Assembly (NCBI GenBank): GCA_903822185.1
Contig: CAIJOA010000030.1
Coordinates: forward strand, 124,001-188,000
Length of the DNA: 64,000 bases
From: an uncultured Rhodospirillales bacterium
GTDB lineage: Bacteria; Pseudomonadota; Alphaproteobacteria; ATCC43930; CGMCC-115725
Direction of reading: 5' to 3'
The notes under the pieces are model-generated. The model worked only from the letters and a program-made list of their open reading frames with translations. It had not been told where the DNA came from and ran no database searches. Of this stretch, positions 23,788 to 31,432 are shown piece by piece. The number at the start of each line of letters is the position of its first letter. The stretch's first letter is position 1. The translations under genes and the position numbers were made by a program.

Positions 23788-24756
23788 ATGGACACCTATC
23801 CTATAATAATTCAGGGCGAAGTTACTGTTCTCGTTCCTGGGTCGCCTAACTATTTATCGACCTACGTTCTGTTGGAGCAAGAGGACTGGTTCGAAAAAGA
23901 GATTCGCTTTATCCGAAAGATGCTTGCGCGTGGCATGCACGTCATCGATGTCGGCGCAAGTTTGGGTGTCTATACCCTGACTATGGCCAAAGCCATCGGC
24001 GTAGAAGGAACTGTGGTTGCGTTTGAGCCCACGAAATCAACAGCGGATATGCTGGAAATATCCATAGGTCTAAATAAATTAGATAACGTCAAATTAGTTA
24101 GATCTGCGCTTTCCGCAACTGTTGGAGTCTTGACGCTTAATAAAAATAAAAATGGCGAACTCAATTCTTTGTCCGCAAAAAATGCAGAAAATGAATTCGA
24201 GCAAGTGAATGTTTCTACTCTCGATGAAGAGGCTCTCAAATTTAATCGGAATATAGATTTCATCAAAATAGATGCGGAAGGAGAAGAGCTAAGGATAATA
24301 GAAGGAGGAAGATCGTTTCTTAGTGATCAGTCGCCTTTGGTAATGTTCGAAGTTCTCGATGGCACGGAAAGACGTAGCGCAGAAGATTTGGAAGAGGCTT
24401 TCGGCAAGCTAGGGTACAATATCTATCGATTGATCTATCGATTGGTCGGTCCGGCTGAGGTGCTGGTGCCTGTCGAAGCAAAGGATGACGCTGTCAATTC
24501 AGAATATAATCTATTTGCCTGCAAAAGGGATCGTGCTGAAAAACTTGAGCGATGGGGCTTGTTGGTAACTAAGCCAGATACTGATTTCGTATTAACCAAT
24601 TTTGAGAATGCGGGACGAATTTTTTTTATTCGTTTCAATATGCTAAGTCATTTGGCCCGCTTGAATGGAATGTCGATTTTGACAGGAAAATCTTTGATGC
24701 CTATGCCGCTTGGAGAAGCGGGTTCTCTGAACCGCGCTTACGTTACTCGGGCTTAA
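23788..24756 (+). CDS. FkbM-family methyltransferase, N-terminal part (frame-interrupted)
   Basis: FkbM methyltransferase core: HVIDVGASLGVYTLTMAKAI (motif I), TVVAFEPTKS and FIKIDAEGEELRIIEGG. The gene is AT-rich compared with its neighbours, a sign of recent transfer. At 24620-24627 is a T8 tract read as ATT TTT TTT ATT. After it this frame gives unconvincing sequence to a stop at 24756. The -1 frame instead continues with good sequence (FGPLEWNVDFDRKIFDAYAA) joining the ORF at 24774. The intact gene would run 23788-25235. FkbM enzymes methylate sugar hydroxyls, so a role in changing host surface glycans is plausible. Confidence 0.75.
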   Translation: MDTYPIIIQGEVTVLVPGSPNYLSTYVLLEQEDWFEKEIRFIRKMLARGMHVIDVGASLGVYTLTMAKAIGVEGTVVAFEPTKSTADMLEISIGLNKLDNVKLVRSALSATVGVLTLNKNKNGELNSLSAKNAENEFEQVNVSTLDEEALKFNRNIDFIKIDAEGEELRIIEGGRSFLSDQSPLVMFEVLDGTERRSAEDLEEAFGKLGYNIYRLIYRLVGPAEVLVPVEAKDDAVNSEYNLFACKRDRAEKLERWGLLVTKPDTDFVLTNFENAGRIFFIRFNMLSHLARLNGMSILTGKSLMPMPLGEAGSLNRAYVTRA

Positions 24757-24773
24757 AATATGCTTTCGAGGGA

Positions 24774-25235
24774 ATGCTTCAGGCCGTTAAAAATAAGCCA
24801 AGTCTCTCTCGGCTTTCAAGTTTGGCGCGTTTTTCCCTAGAAATTGGGGAGAATGAAACGGCTGTCAATTCGCTGAATCGGCTCCTGGAAATGACGATCC
24901 AGGGAGGGGAACCGCCGAGCGAGCCATTTTTCCCCTCTGCATTCCGCTACGATAATGTTGATCCTTCGGGTATGAACAGAGCTTGGTTTCTCGCGTCTGC
25001 TATTGAAGCCGCTGAAGAGGCGTCAGCGGCATCAGGTTATTTTAAACCAGCAACGTCGGAGATGATGAAGTTGCTTGAGTGGTTGCCGACAACGCCATTT
25101 GCAAGCGCGGCAATGGAACGCCGACGTCAATTGTACCAGATCCAAAAAGGTGTTCAGATCGGTCTAGAGTCACGTCCTATCTTGAGGAGCTATTCGCCAG
25201 ATAATCTCAATCCCAAGTTATGGGGTGACGACTAA
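24774..25235 (+). pseudogene. C-terminal continuation of the FkbM gene in the -1 frame
   Basis: The frame is open from about 24627, through RYSGLKYAFEGMLQAVKNKP, to the stop at 25235. It encodes a helical region (LARFSLEIGENETAVNSLNR) of the kind found at the ends of multi-domain FkbM proteins. The ATG at 24774 has no good ribosome site and is probably not a true start. A canonical slippery heptamer T_TTT_TTT (24621-24627) lies exactly where the -1 shift is required. Confidence 0.65.
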
Positions 25236-25261
25236 CTGCACGAGAGTTTTAACCTTGTTCA

Positions 25262-25287
25262 AACCCGCCCCGCGCGGGTTTTTCTTT
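25262..25287 (+). terminator. Intrinsic terminator before the lysis-type genes
   Basis: AACCCGC (25262-25268) pairs with GCGGGTT (25274-25280) and is followed by TTTCTTTT. The next ribosome site (GGAG) overlaps its tail. Confidence 0.7.
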
Positions 25288-25298
25288 TGGAGTACCTC

Positions 25299-25482
25299 AT
25301 GCCCCATAAGTTTGACGCTGCGTTTGATGGAACGGCGGCGATGGCGGCGATGTCTGTTCCGATGTGGCTCGCGGATGTCGAGTTGTGGGGGGGGGGCGTT
25401 GGTGATCCTGGGTGGTGTGCTGTTGCTGGGGCTGCGCATCGCGATTGCGTGGCGGGATTTGCGGCAGGGGCGTCGTTCTTAG
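25299..25482 (+). pseudogene. Small single-TM (holin-like) protein frameshifted in a G10 tract
   Basis: GGAG precedes the ATG at 25299. The frame encodes MPHKFDAAFDGTAAMAAMSV and continues to VELW, then meets ten consecutive G (25387-25396). With nine G the frame would join GALVILGGVLLLGLRIAIAW and a basic end (RDLRQGRRS) to give a 60-residue protein with one membrane segment, a typical small phage holin or spanin partner. As written, the frame runs on into unlikely sequence to 25598. Causes could be sequencing error or tract-length variation. Confidence 0.6.
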
Positions 25483-25516
25483 TCTCGCTCTTAATAAGGT
25501 CATTTTTTGAAGACCG

Positions 25517-25536
25517 GCCGCGCAAGCGGCTTTTTT
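25517..25536 (+). terminator. Intrinsic terminator with GCAA tetraloop
   Basis: GCCGC (25517-25521) pairs with GCGGC (25526-25530) around a GCAA tetraloop and is followed by six T. Confidence 0.7.
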
Positions 25537-25591
25537 GTTGCGTCCTTTGGGCGCGCATCATTCGTCACTTAACTCCTGAAAGGATTCAATC

Positions 25592-25741
25592 ATGCTGAAT
25601 ATAAAAGCCTTCTTTCTCTCCATACGCCGACGTGTGGTTGCGAGTCTTCTTGCTGCTTGTCGCGCTCATCCCCGCGCCTTGCTCGGCATCACGACCACGG
25701 CATTCGCGATCGCGGCAACGATGCTCGCCATGCGGGGCTGA
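25592..25741 (+). CDS. Small basic membrane protein
   Basis: This 49-residue ORF has AAAGGA eight bases before its ATG. It has a basic amphipathic N-terminus (IKAFFLSIRRRVVASLLAAC) and a C-terminal hydrophobic segment (ALLGITTTAFAIAATMLAM). The stop lies two bases before the start of the 3TM holin gene, so the two are probably co-translated. A lysis role is suggested only by position. Confidence 0.6.
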   Translation: MLNIKAFFLSIRRRVVASLLAACRAHPRALLGITTTAFAIAATMLAMRG

Positions 25742-25743
25742 GA

Positions 25744-26172
25744 ATGGCTTTCGGGATCGATGATGCGATCGGCGCGGTCAGCACACTGACCACGACGATC
25801 ATCAACAAGGTTTTTCCGGACCCGCAGGATGCGGCGAAAGCCAAAGCTTTGTTGCAGGCTGCGGATACGCAGGCTGCGATTCAGCAAACGGCGGCCGGCT
25901 TGCAGGCGATCATGGCTGAAGAGCAATCGGCCGATCGTTGGACATCGCGAGCGCGGCCCAGCTTTCTCTATGTCTGTTACGTGATGATTCTCGCCGCGCT
26001 GCCGATGAGCGTCGTCTATGCCTTCGATCCAGTTCACGCGCAAAAGATCGCGCAAGGATTACAAGCTTGGCTGTCGGCAATTCCCGATCCAGTCTGGCAG
26101 CTCTTTACGCTGGGATATCTAGGTTACACCGGCTCGCGGTCTTGGGAAAAAGTCAAAGGGGCTGCCAAATAA
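25744..26172 (+). CDS. GTA-type 3TM holin
   Basis: The 142-residue protein matches the GTA_holin_3TM pattern: an N-terminal IDDAIGAVSTLTTTIINKVF, a helical Gln/Ala-rich section, EEQSADRWTSRARPSFLYVC, a membrane helix (VMILAALPMSVVYAF) and a final WQLFTLGYLGYTGSRSWEK with a second hydrophobic stretch. It would permeabilise the inner membrane for release. No separate endolysin gene is next to it. It is the last clearly phage-like gene; the MFS genes begin 60 bases on. Confidence 0.85.
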   Translation: MAFGIDDAIGAVSTLTTTIINKVFPDPQDAAKAKALLQAADTQAAIQQTAAGLQAIMAEEQSADRWTSRARPSFLYVCYVMILAALPMSVVYAFDPVHAQKIAQGLQAWLSAIPDPVWQLFTLGYLGYTGSRSWEKVKGAAK

Positions 26173-26234
26173 TTGTTTGAGTGACAGAGCCCGCTTCGGG
26201 GGATAGACCCATATTTTCTTAGGGAGGACGACAC

Positions 26235-27782
26235 ATGGCAATGCCGGACAACGGCGCGCCGAAGACGGAATTCAGTCACCGCGAGGTGCTGCATATCCTC
26301 GTTGGCGTGCTGATGTGTATGTTGATGGCGGCGCTGGACCAGACCGTGCTTGCGACGGCGCTACCGGCGGTCTCTGCCGATCTTCATGGCGTGCAATATC
26401 TCTCCTGGGTCGTCACGGCGTATCTTCTGGCCAGCACTGGCGCGACGCTGATCTTCGGCAAGCTCAGCGATCTCTATGGCCGCCGCGTCATGCTCGAGGC
26501 CTCGATCGCGATTTTTCTTGTTGCCTCGCTGGTCTGTGCGCTCGCCCAAAACATGGGCGAGTTGATCGCAGCACGCGCGCTGCAAGGCATCGGCGGCGGC
26601 GGACTCTACAGCATGGCCCAAGCCTCGATCGCCGATGTCGTCTCGGCGCGCGAACGCGGCCGTTATCAGGCCTATATCACCAGCACCTTCGGTGCGGCGA
26701 GCATCGCCGGCCCGTTGATCGGCGGTTTCTGCGCCGAATATTTGACTTGGCGTTGGGCCTTCTGGATCAATCTGCCGATCGGCATTGTCGCGTACTTTCT
26801 ATGCCATCGGTCGCTAAAGCGCGTCCTGGTCAAGCGTTTGCAGCGGCCGATCGACTATCTTGGCGCGGCTCTCTTATTGCCGGGCGTCACGGCGGCAATG
26901 CTGGTCGTCACCTTGGGTGGCACCGATCTCGACTGGCTTTCCTGGCCGATTGCCGCGCTGGCTATTGCGGCGGTCGTGTTTGTCATCGCCTTCTTCCGCC
27001 GCGAGCAGCGCGCGCCCGAAGCCCTGCTGCCGCCGCGCCTCTTCGCGAGCACGGTCTTCCGCATCGGCGTCCTCCTCAATTTCTTCATCAACGCGGTGAT
27101 GGTCAGCACCTTGCTGCTGCTCCCGGTCTTTCTTCAATTCGTGAAGAATATGCCGGCCGATTATTCGGGGTTGATGTTGATTATTCCGCTCATCGCCCAA
27201 ATGGCGACCTCGGTTTATACCGGGCGGCGCGTCCAACGGACCGGGCATTATGTCGGCCTGCCGCGGTTGGGATTTCTTATTCTTGGAATCGCCGCGTTGC
27301 TGTTGACGACATTGCAGGAAACGACGCCGATCTGGCTGATCGAGATTTATGTGACGATGATCGGCATCGGTAACGGCCTCAGTCAGGCGCCGCTCTGGGT
27401 CGCGGTTCAGAATTCGGCCGAATTGCGTGATCTCGGTGCGGTGACGGGTTCGGTCGCGTTCTTCCGCGCGCTGGGCGGTGCGTTCGGCGCCGGCATCGTC
27501 TGGTCGGTCCTCTTGATGACGCTCGACGCGACGGTCGCGCGCGAAGGCCATGCCAGCTACGGTTCGGCTTTGTTGCGGGGCGGCCGTGCGGCCCTGGCAA
27601 TCCTCCCCGCCGATGTTCGCGACATTGTCATTCCCGCGCTGGTGCACGGCTTCGGCCATGCCTACATGGCGACGGCTTTCATCGCTGCCATGGCCTTTGT
27701 CACCGCCTATTTCCTCAAGGAAATTCCGTTGCGCACGACAACGACGCGTGAAGCAAAGTCCCAGGGTCAGGCGGCGGAATAG
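26235..27782 (+). CDS. DHA2-family (14-TM) MFS multidrug efflux transporter 1
   Basis: The 515-residue inner-membrane protein is of the EmrB/QacA type. Visible signatures are motif D near TM1 (ALDQTVLATALPAV), motif A (GKLSDLYGRRVML), motif B (ARALQGIGGGGLYS) and motif C-like glycine/proline turns (AASIAGPLIGGF). Fourteen hydrophobic segments are expected. It should use the proton gradient to export drugs or toxic metabolites. It is followed by a close paralogue in the same direction. GGGAGGA precedes the ATG. Confidence 0.9.
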   Translation: MAMPDNGAPKTEFSHREVLHILVGVLMCMLMAALDQTVLATALPAVSADLHGVQYLSWVVTAYLLASTGATLIFGKLSDLYGRRVMLEASIAIFLVASLVCALAQNMGELIAARALQGIGGGGLYSMAQASIADVVSARERGRYQAYITSTFGAASIAGPLIGGFCAEYLTWRWAFWINLPIGIVAYFLCHRSLKRVLVKRLQRPIDYLGAALLLPGVTAAMLVVTLGGTDLDWLSWPIAALAIAAVVFVIAFFRREQRAPEALLPPRLFASTVFRIGVLLNFFINAVMVSTLLLLPVFLQFVKNMPADYSGLMLIIPLIAQMATSVYTGRRVQRTGHYVGLPRLGFLILGIAALLLTTLQETTPIWLIEIYVTMIGIGNGLSQAPLWVAVQNSAELRDLGAVTGSVAFFRALGGAFGAGIVWSVLLMTLDATVAREGHASYGSALLRGGRAALAILPADVRDIVIPALVHGFGHAYMATAFIAAMAFVTAYFLKEIPLRTTTTREAKSQGQAAE

Positions 27783-27853
27783 CCCCGCCGCTTCATACCG
27801 CCCATGCGCCCGTCTCGATGGACAGCCACCGGGCCAGGCGATAGACCGGTGCC

Positions 27854-29404
27854 ATGAACCCCAAGGACAGCGAAGCGGTCTCTGCCGGCGAGCCTGGAGG
27901 CACGTTCACCCATCGCGAAATTCTGGGCGTCCTCTGGGGCGTCTTGCTGGGCATGACGATGGCGGCGCTTGATTCGACCATCGTCACCACGGCCTTGCCG
28001 CGAATCGCGACCGATCTCGATGGCTTCCTCCATCTCTCCTGGGTCGTCACCGCCTATCTCCTGACCAGCACAGCGGCTGCGCCGATCTATGGCAAGCTCA
28101 GCGATCTTTACGGTCGGCGGCGCTTGCTGCAATTCGCGATCGTTGTTTTCACCTTGGCGTCGATCGCCTGCGGTCTCGCCCAGACGATGGGGATGCTCAT
28201 CGCGGCGCGGGTGTTTCAAGGCATCGGCGGCGGCGGGCTTTTCAGTTTGGGCCAAGCCGCGATCGCGGATGTCGTCTCGGCGCGGGAACGCGGCCGGTAT
28301 CAGGCCTACATCACCGGCATCTGGGGTGCGGCCAGCATTTGTGGCCCGTTGATCGGCGGGCTTTGCGTCGATTATCTCACGTGGCGCTGGGGCTTTTGGA
28401 TCAATCTGCCGGTTGGGATCATCGCCTTTACGCTTGTCGCGCGCGCGTTGAAACGCATCCCGGTCCGCCGCGTCAACCGGTCGATCGATTTTCTGGGCGC
28501 TGCCTTGATGGTTCCGGGCGTGACGGCCTGGATGCTAGTCTGCGCTTGGGGCGGCATCACCTTCCCATGGTCATCGCCGACGATCCTCACCCTCACCGGC
28601 GTTGGGCTGATGTTCCTCATTGCCTTTGCCTTGCAGGAATTACGCGCGCGCGACGCCTTGCTACCGCCGCGCCTGTTCATCAATCGCAATGTCCGTACCG
28701 TGCTGATCACGCAATTCCTGATCGCCGCGACATTGCTCAGCACCGCTTTGCTGTTGCCGGTTTTCTTGCAACTGGTCGGTGGCTATCCGGCTGCGAGCTC
28801 TGGCGCTTTCATGATCCCGCTGATCGGATCGCAGATGGTCGGCTCGATCGCGATGGGCAAACGCATGCGCAAGACCGGCCGTTATAAGCGCCCGCCGCAA
28901 ATCGGCTTTATCGGTATTGCGTTGTCCTATGGTCTCTATGCGACGATGAACGCGACGACGCCGGCCTGGCTCATCGCGATCTATTTCATGATCAACGGAT
29001 TCTCGATCGGGCTGTGTATGTCGCCGCTGACCGTGGCTGGCCAAAACGCTGCCGACTTCCGCGACCTCGGCAGTTTCAGCGGCACGAGCGGCTTTTTCCG
29101 GTCCCTCGGCGGCTCTTTCGGCACGGCGCTGTTGTGGACGGCGCTGGTGCTGTCGTTCGGCTATTTCCTTGCCGGCACCAATCTTGGTTTGGGTCCCGAT
29201 GTCTTGCGCGGCGGGCCCGACGCGCTGGCGGCTTTGCCGGACGCGACACGCGCGACCGTCATTCCGGGCCTCACGCATGCTTTTGCGCTGACGTTCCTGA
29301 TCGCCGGCGTTATTTCGCTGCTGGGTTTCGTCGCGACCTGCTTCATCGACGAAATCCCGCTGCGCACGACGCCGGGCAAGGCACCCGAACCGATTTCGGA
29401 ATAA
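27854..29404 (+). CDS. DHA2-family (14-TM) MFS multidrug efflux transporter 2
   Basis: This 516-residue paralogue of the preceding pump shares its order of motifs: ALDSTIVTTALPRI (motif D), GKLSDLYGRRRLL (motif A), ARVFQGIGGGGLFS (motif B) and AASICGPLIGGL (motif C). Long identical patches between the two, for example WRWGFWINLPVGI against WRWAFWINLPIGI, point to tandem duplication followed by divergence in the second half. No regulator gene (TetR or MarR) is adjacent, and the substrates are unknown. Confidence 0.9.
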   Translation: MNPKDSEAVSAGEPGGTFTHREILGVLWGVLLGMTMAALDSTIVTTALPRIATDLDGFLHLSWVVTAYLLTSTAAAPIYGKLSDLYGRRRLLQFAIVVFTLASIACGLAQTMGMLIAARVFQGIGGGGLFSLGQAAIADVVSARERGRYQAYITGIWGAASICGPLIGGLCVDYLTWRWGFWINLPVGIIAFTLVARALKRIPVRRVNRSIDFLGAALMVPGVTAWMLVCAWGGITFPWSSPTILTLTGVGLMFLIAFALQELRARDALLPPRLFINRNVRTVLITQFLIAATLLSTALLLPVFLQLVGGYPAASSGAFMIPLIGSQMVGSIAMGKRMRKTGRYKRPPQIGFIGIALSYGLYATMNATTPAWLIAIYFMINGFSIGLCMSPLTVAGQNAADFRDLGSFSGTSGFFRSLGGSFGTALLWTALVLSFGYFLAGTNLGLGPDVLRGGPDALAALPDATRATVIPGLTHAFALTFLIAGVISLLGFVATCFIDEIPLRTTPGKAPEPISE

Positions 29405-29408
29405 CGGC

Positions 29409-30704
29409 CTAGGCGACCGCCGGGACGGGAATGGCGGCCGACGGCTTCTTCTTCCCGACGCGCAGAACCATCAGCGCCGCGATCATGCATAGCCCGCCCG
29501 AAATCCAGAACGCGTCGGTGTAGTCACCGGCGAGAGTCCGAAGCAGGCCCGTCCCATAGGCGGCCATCGCCGATCCGACCTGGTGCATGACGGTGATCCA
29601 GCCATAGATGACGCTGGACCGCTGCTGTCCGAAGGCGGCAACGGCAAGTTTCACCGTCGGCGGCACCGTCGCAATCCAATCGAGACCGTAAAACAATCCG
29701 AATACGACGATGCCCCAGGGGCCTGCCATGTCGAGCGCGTAGGGCAGGAAGAGCAGCGACGCGCCGCGCGATACATAGAACCAGCACAGCAGATAGCGGC
29801 CATCGAAACGGTCCGACAGCCAGCCCGATGCCGTGGTTCCGATCAGATTACAGACCCCCATCCCACCGAGGATGAAGGCAGCGGTGGTTTCCGGAATGCC
29901 GTGATCGAGGCAGGCCGGAATGAAATGCGTGCCGATGAGGCCGATGGTGCTGGCGCCGCAGATGAAAAAGCTTCCCGACAGCAGCCAGAAATCGCGATGC
30001 TTCGCGCCTTCGCCCAAAGCGCCGAAGGCCGCGGTGAAGATATTGCGCCGAACCGGCGGCGCGCGAACAGGCGCGTCGGCTGCTTCGCCGTAAGGACGCA
30101 GCCCCAGGTCGCGCGGATCGTCGCGCATGAAAATCCACACCAGCGGCGTAACCGCCAGCATTACGGCGCCGGCGATCAGGACCGCTGTTCGCCAGCCGAG
30201 ATGCTCGACCAACTGCGCCATCGACGGAATGAAAATAAGCTGACCTGCCGCGCTGGCGCCTGACAGCAACCCCATGACGAGGCCGCGATGACCGACGAAC
30301 CAGCGGTTCGAAACGATCGCCGCCAGCACCATCGACAACGCGCCGACGCTCAACCCCATGAAGATGCCGAGGACCGGCTGCAATTGCCACGGTGCCGTGA
30401 TGAACGGCAACGTCACGAGGCCGATCATCATCATCACCAACGCCGTCACCATGGTGAAGCGCAAGCCGAAGCGATCGATGAACCCGGCCGAGAACGGACC
30501 GGCGAGGCCGAAGATCATCAACTGAATGGCAATCGGGAACGAGATTGCGGCATGGGTCCAGCCGAATTCCTCTTCCCACGGCACGATCATCACCGCCGGC
30601 GTCGCCCGGACACCCGCCGCGACCAGCATCGTCAGAAAGGTCACGGCGACGATGATCCAGCCGTAATGGCGCTTCTCGGTGTGAGGCAGGGTTTCCTCGG
30701 CCAT
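29409..30704 (-). CDS. MFS transporter (12-TM, monocarboxylate-porter-like)
   Basis: It starts at the ATG at 30704, with AAGGA upstream; a TTG at 30725 is less likely. The 431 residues give about 12 hydrophobic helices. The N-terminal YGWIIVAVTFLTMLVAAGVR and the pattern WEEEFGWTHAAIS resemble the MCT/OFA branch that moves carboxylates. The central loop is hydrophilic (about residues 200-225). It ends five bases from the convergent DHA2 gene. The substrate is unknown. Confidence 0.85.
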   Translation of the reverse strand: MAEETLPHTEKRHYGWIIVAVTFLTMLVAAGVRATPAVMIVPWEEEFGWTHAAISFPIAIQLMIFGLAGPFSAGFIDRFGLRFTMVTALVMMMIGLVTLPFITAPWQLQPVLGIFMGLSVGALSMVLAAIVSNRWFVGHRGLVMGLLSGASAAGQLIFIPSMAQLVEHLGWRTAVLIAGAVMLAVTPLVWIFMRDDPRDLGLRPYGEAADAPVRAPPVRRNIFTAAFGALGEGAKHRDFWLLSGSFFICGASTIGLIGTHFIPACLDHGIPETTAAFILGGMGVCNLIGTTASGWLSDRFDGRYLLCWFYVSRGASLLFLPYALDMAGPWGIVVFGLFYGLDWIATVPPTVKLAVAAFGQQRSSVIYGWITVMHQVGSAMAAYGTGLLRTLAGDYTDAFWISGGLCMIAALMVLRVGKKKPSAAIPVPAVA

Positions 30705-30914
30705 TTTTCTTACGTCCTTATGCAACGCTGCATTGTTGCAGGTCGGGGCTGCCGCGCCAAGTCCGTAGCAATTGGCGATGAAACGAAGTCAGCTAACGAA
30801 AGGGAAATAGATGTCGAGTGGTTTGACGTTTCGTCTTTGGGATCGCAAACAGTGCGAATGATCTCGGAGCGTTGTGGCGGAAATGCTGTCGGTGCATGAG
30901 GGGAAGGTAACCAA

Positions 30915-31427
30915 ATGACGCGGATAAACAGCGATTATTTAAGTGACCATTTTCATCTTATGCGGACAGACCCCGAGCGTTATCGGGCAATGGCGGAGCA
31001 GCTTATTCAGGCTGAGCCTGATAATTCCGACGCATATTACACGCATCATCACGTGCTTACCGTGTTGGGAAGGCATGAGGAAGCGCTTGCTGATATGGAC
31101 ATCGTTGTGAGACTCGATCCTCAGTGGGTTACTTACGAATCGAGAGCCAACGTGCTACGGAATCTTGGCCGCTACCAGGAAGCAGTCGAGGATCTCGATC
31201 GTGCCGAGACGATTGATCCCGAAGGTTGGAATGGTGGGTTTGGACATTTGTTTCGTGCGGACTGTCATGCGCGACTTGGCAACGAAGAGGCGGCATTGGC
31301 CGATTGCGCAGCGCTTCCGGAAAATCATTGGACGCCCGGTCTGCTTGGCGCACCTAAAGGTACCAAACCAGAGGTTATCCGGGAGGTTCGACGCCTCGTG
31401 GCACAGGCTAAATCGGCCAAGCAGTGA
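30915..31427 (+). CDS. Tetratricopeptide-repeat protein
   Basis: The 170-residue soluble protein is built of about three TPR units: AEQLIQAEPDNSDAYYTHHH, GRHEEALADMDIVVRLDP and GRYQEAVEDLDRAETIDPEG. These form a protein-binding helical scaffold. GGGGAAGG precedes the ATG. It is a lone gene converging on hrpB, with only five bases between stops. The 210 bases upstream hold no gene. No partner is suggested by context. Confidence 0.8.
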   Translation: MTRINSDYLSDHFHLMRTDPERYRAMAEQLIQAEPDNSDAYYTHHHVLTVLGRHEEALADMDIVVRLDPQWVTYESRANVLRNLGRYQEAVEDLDRAETIDPEGWNGGFGHLFRADCHARLGNEEAALADCAALPENHWTPGLLGAPKGTKPEVIREVRRLVAQAKSAKQ

Positions 31428-31432
31428 AGGGT

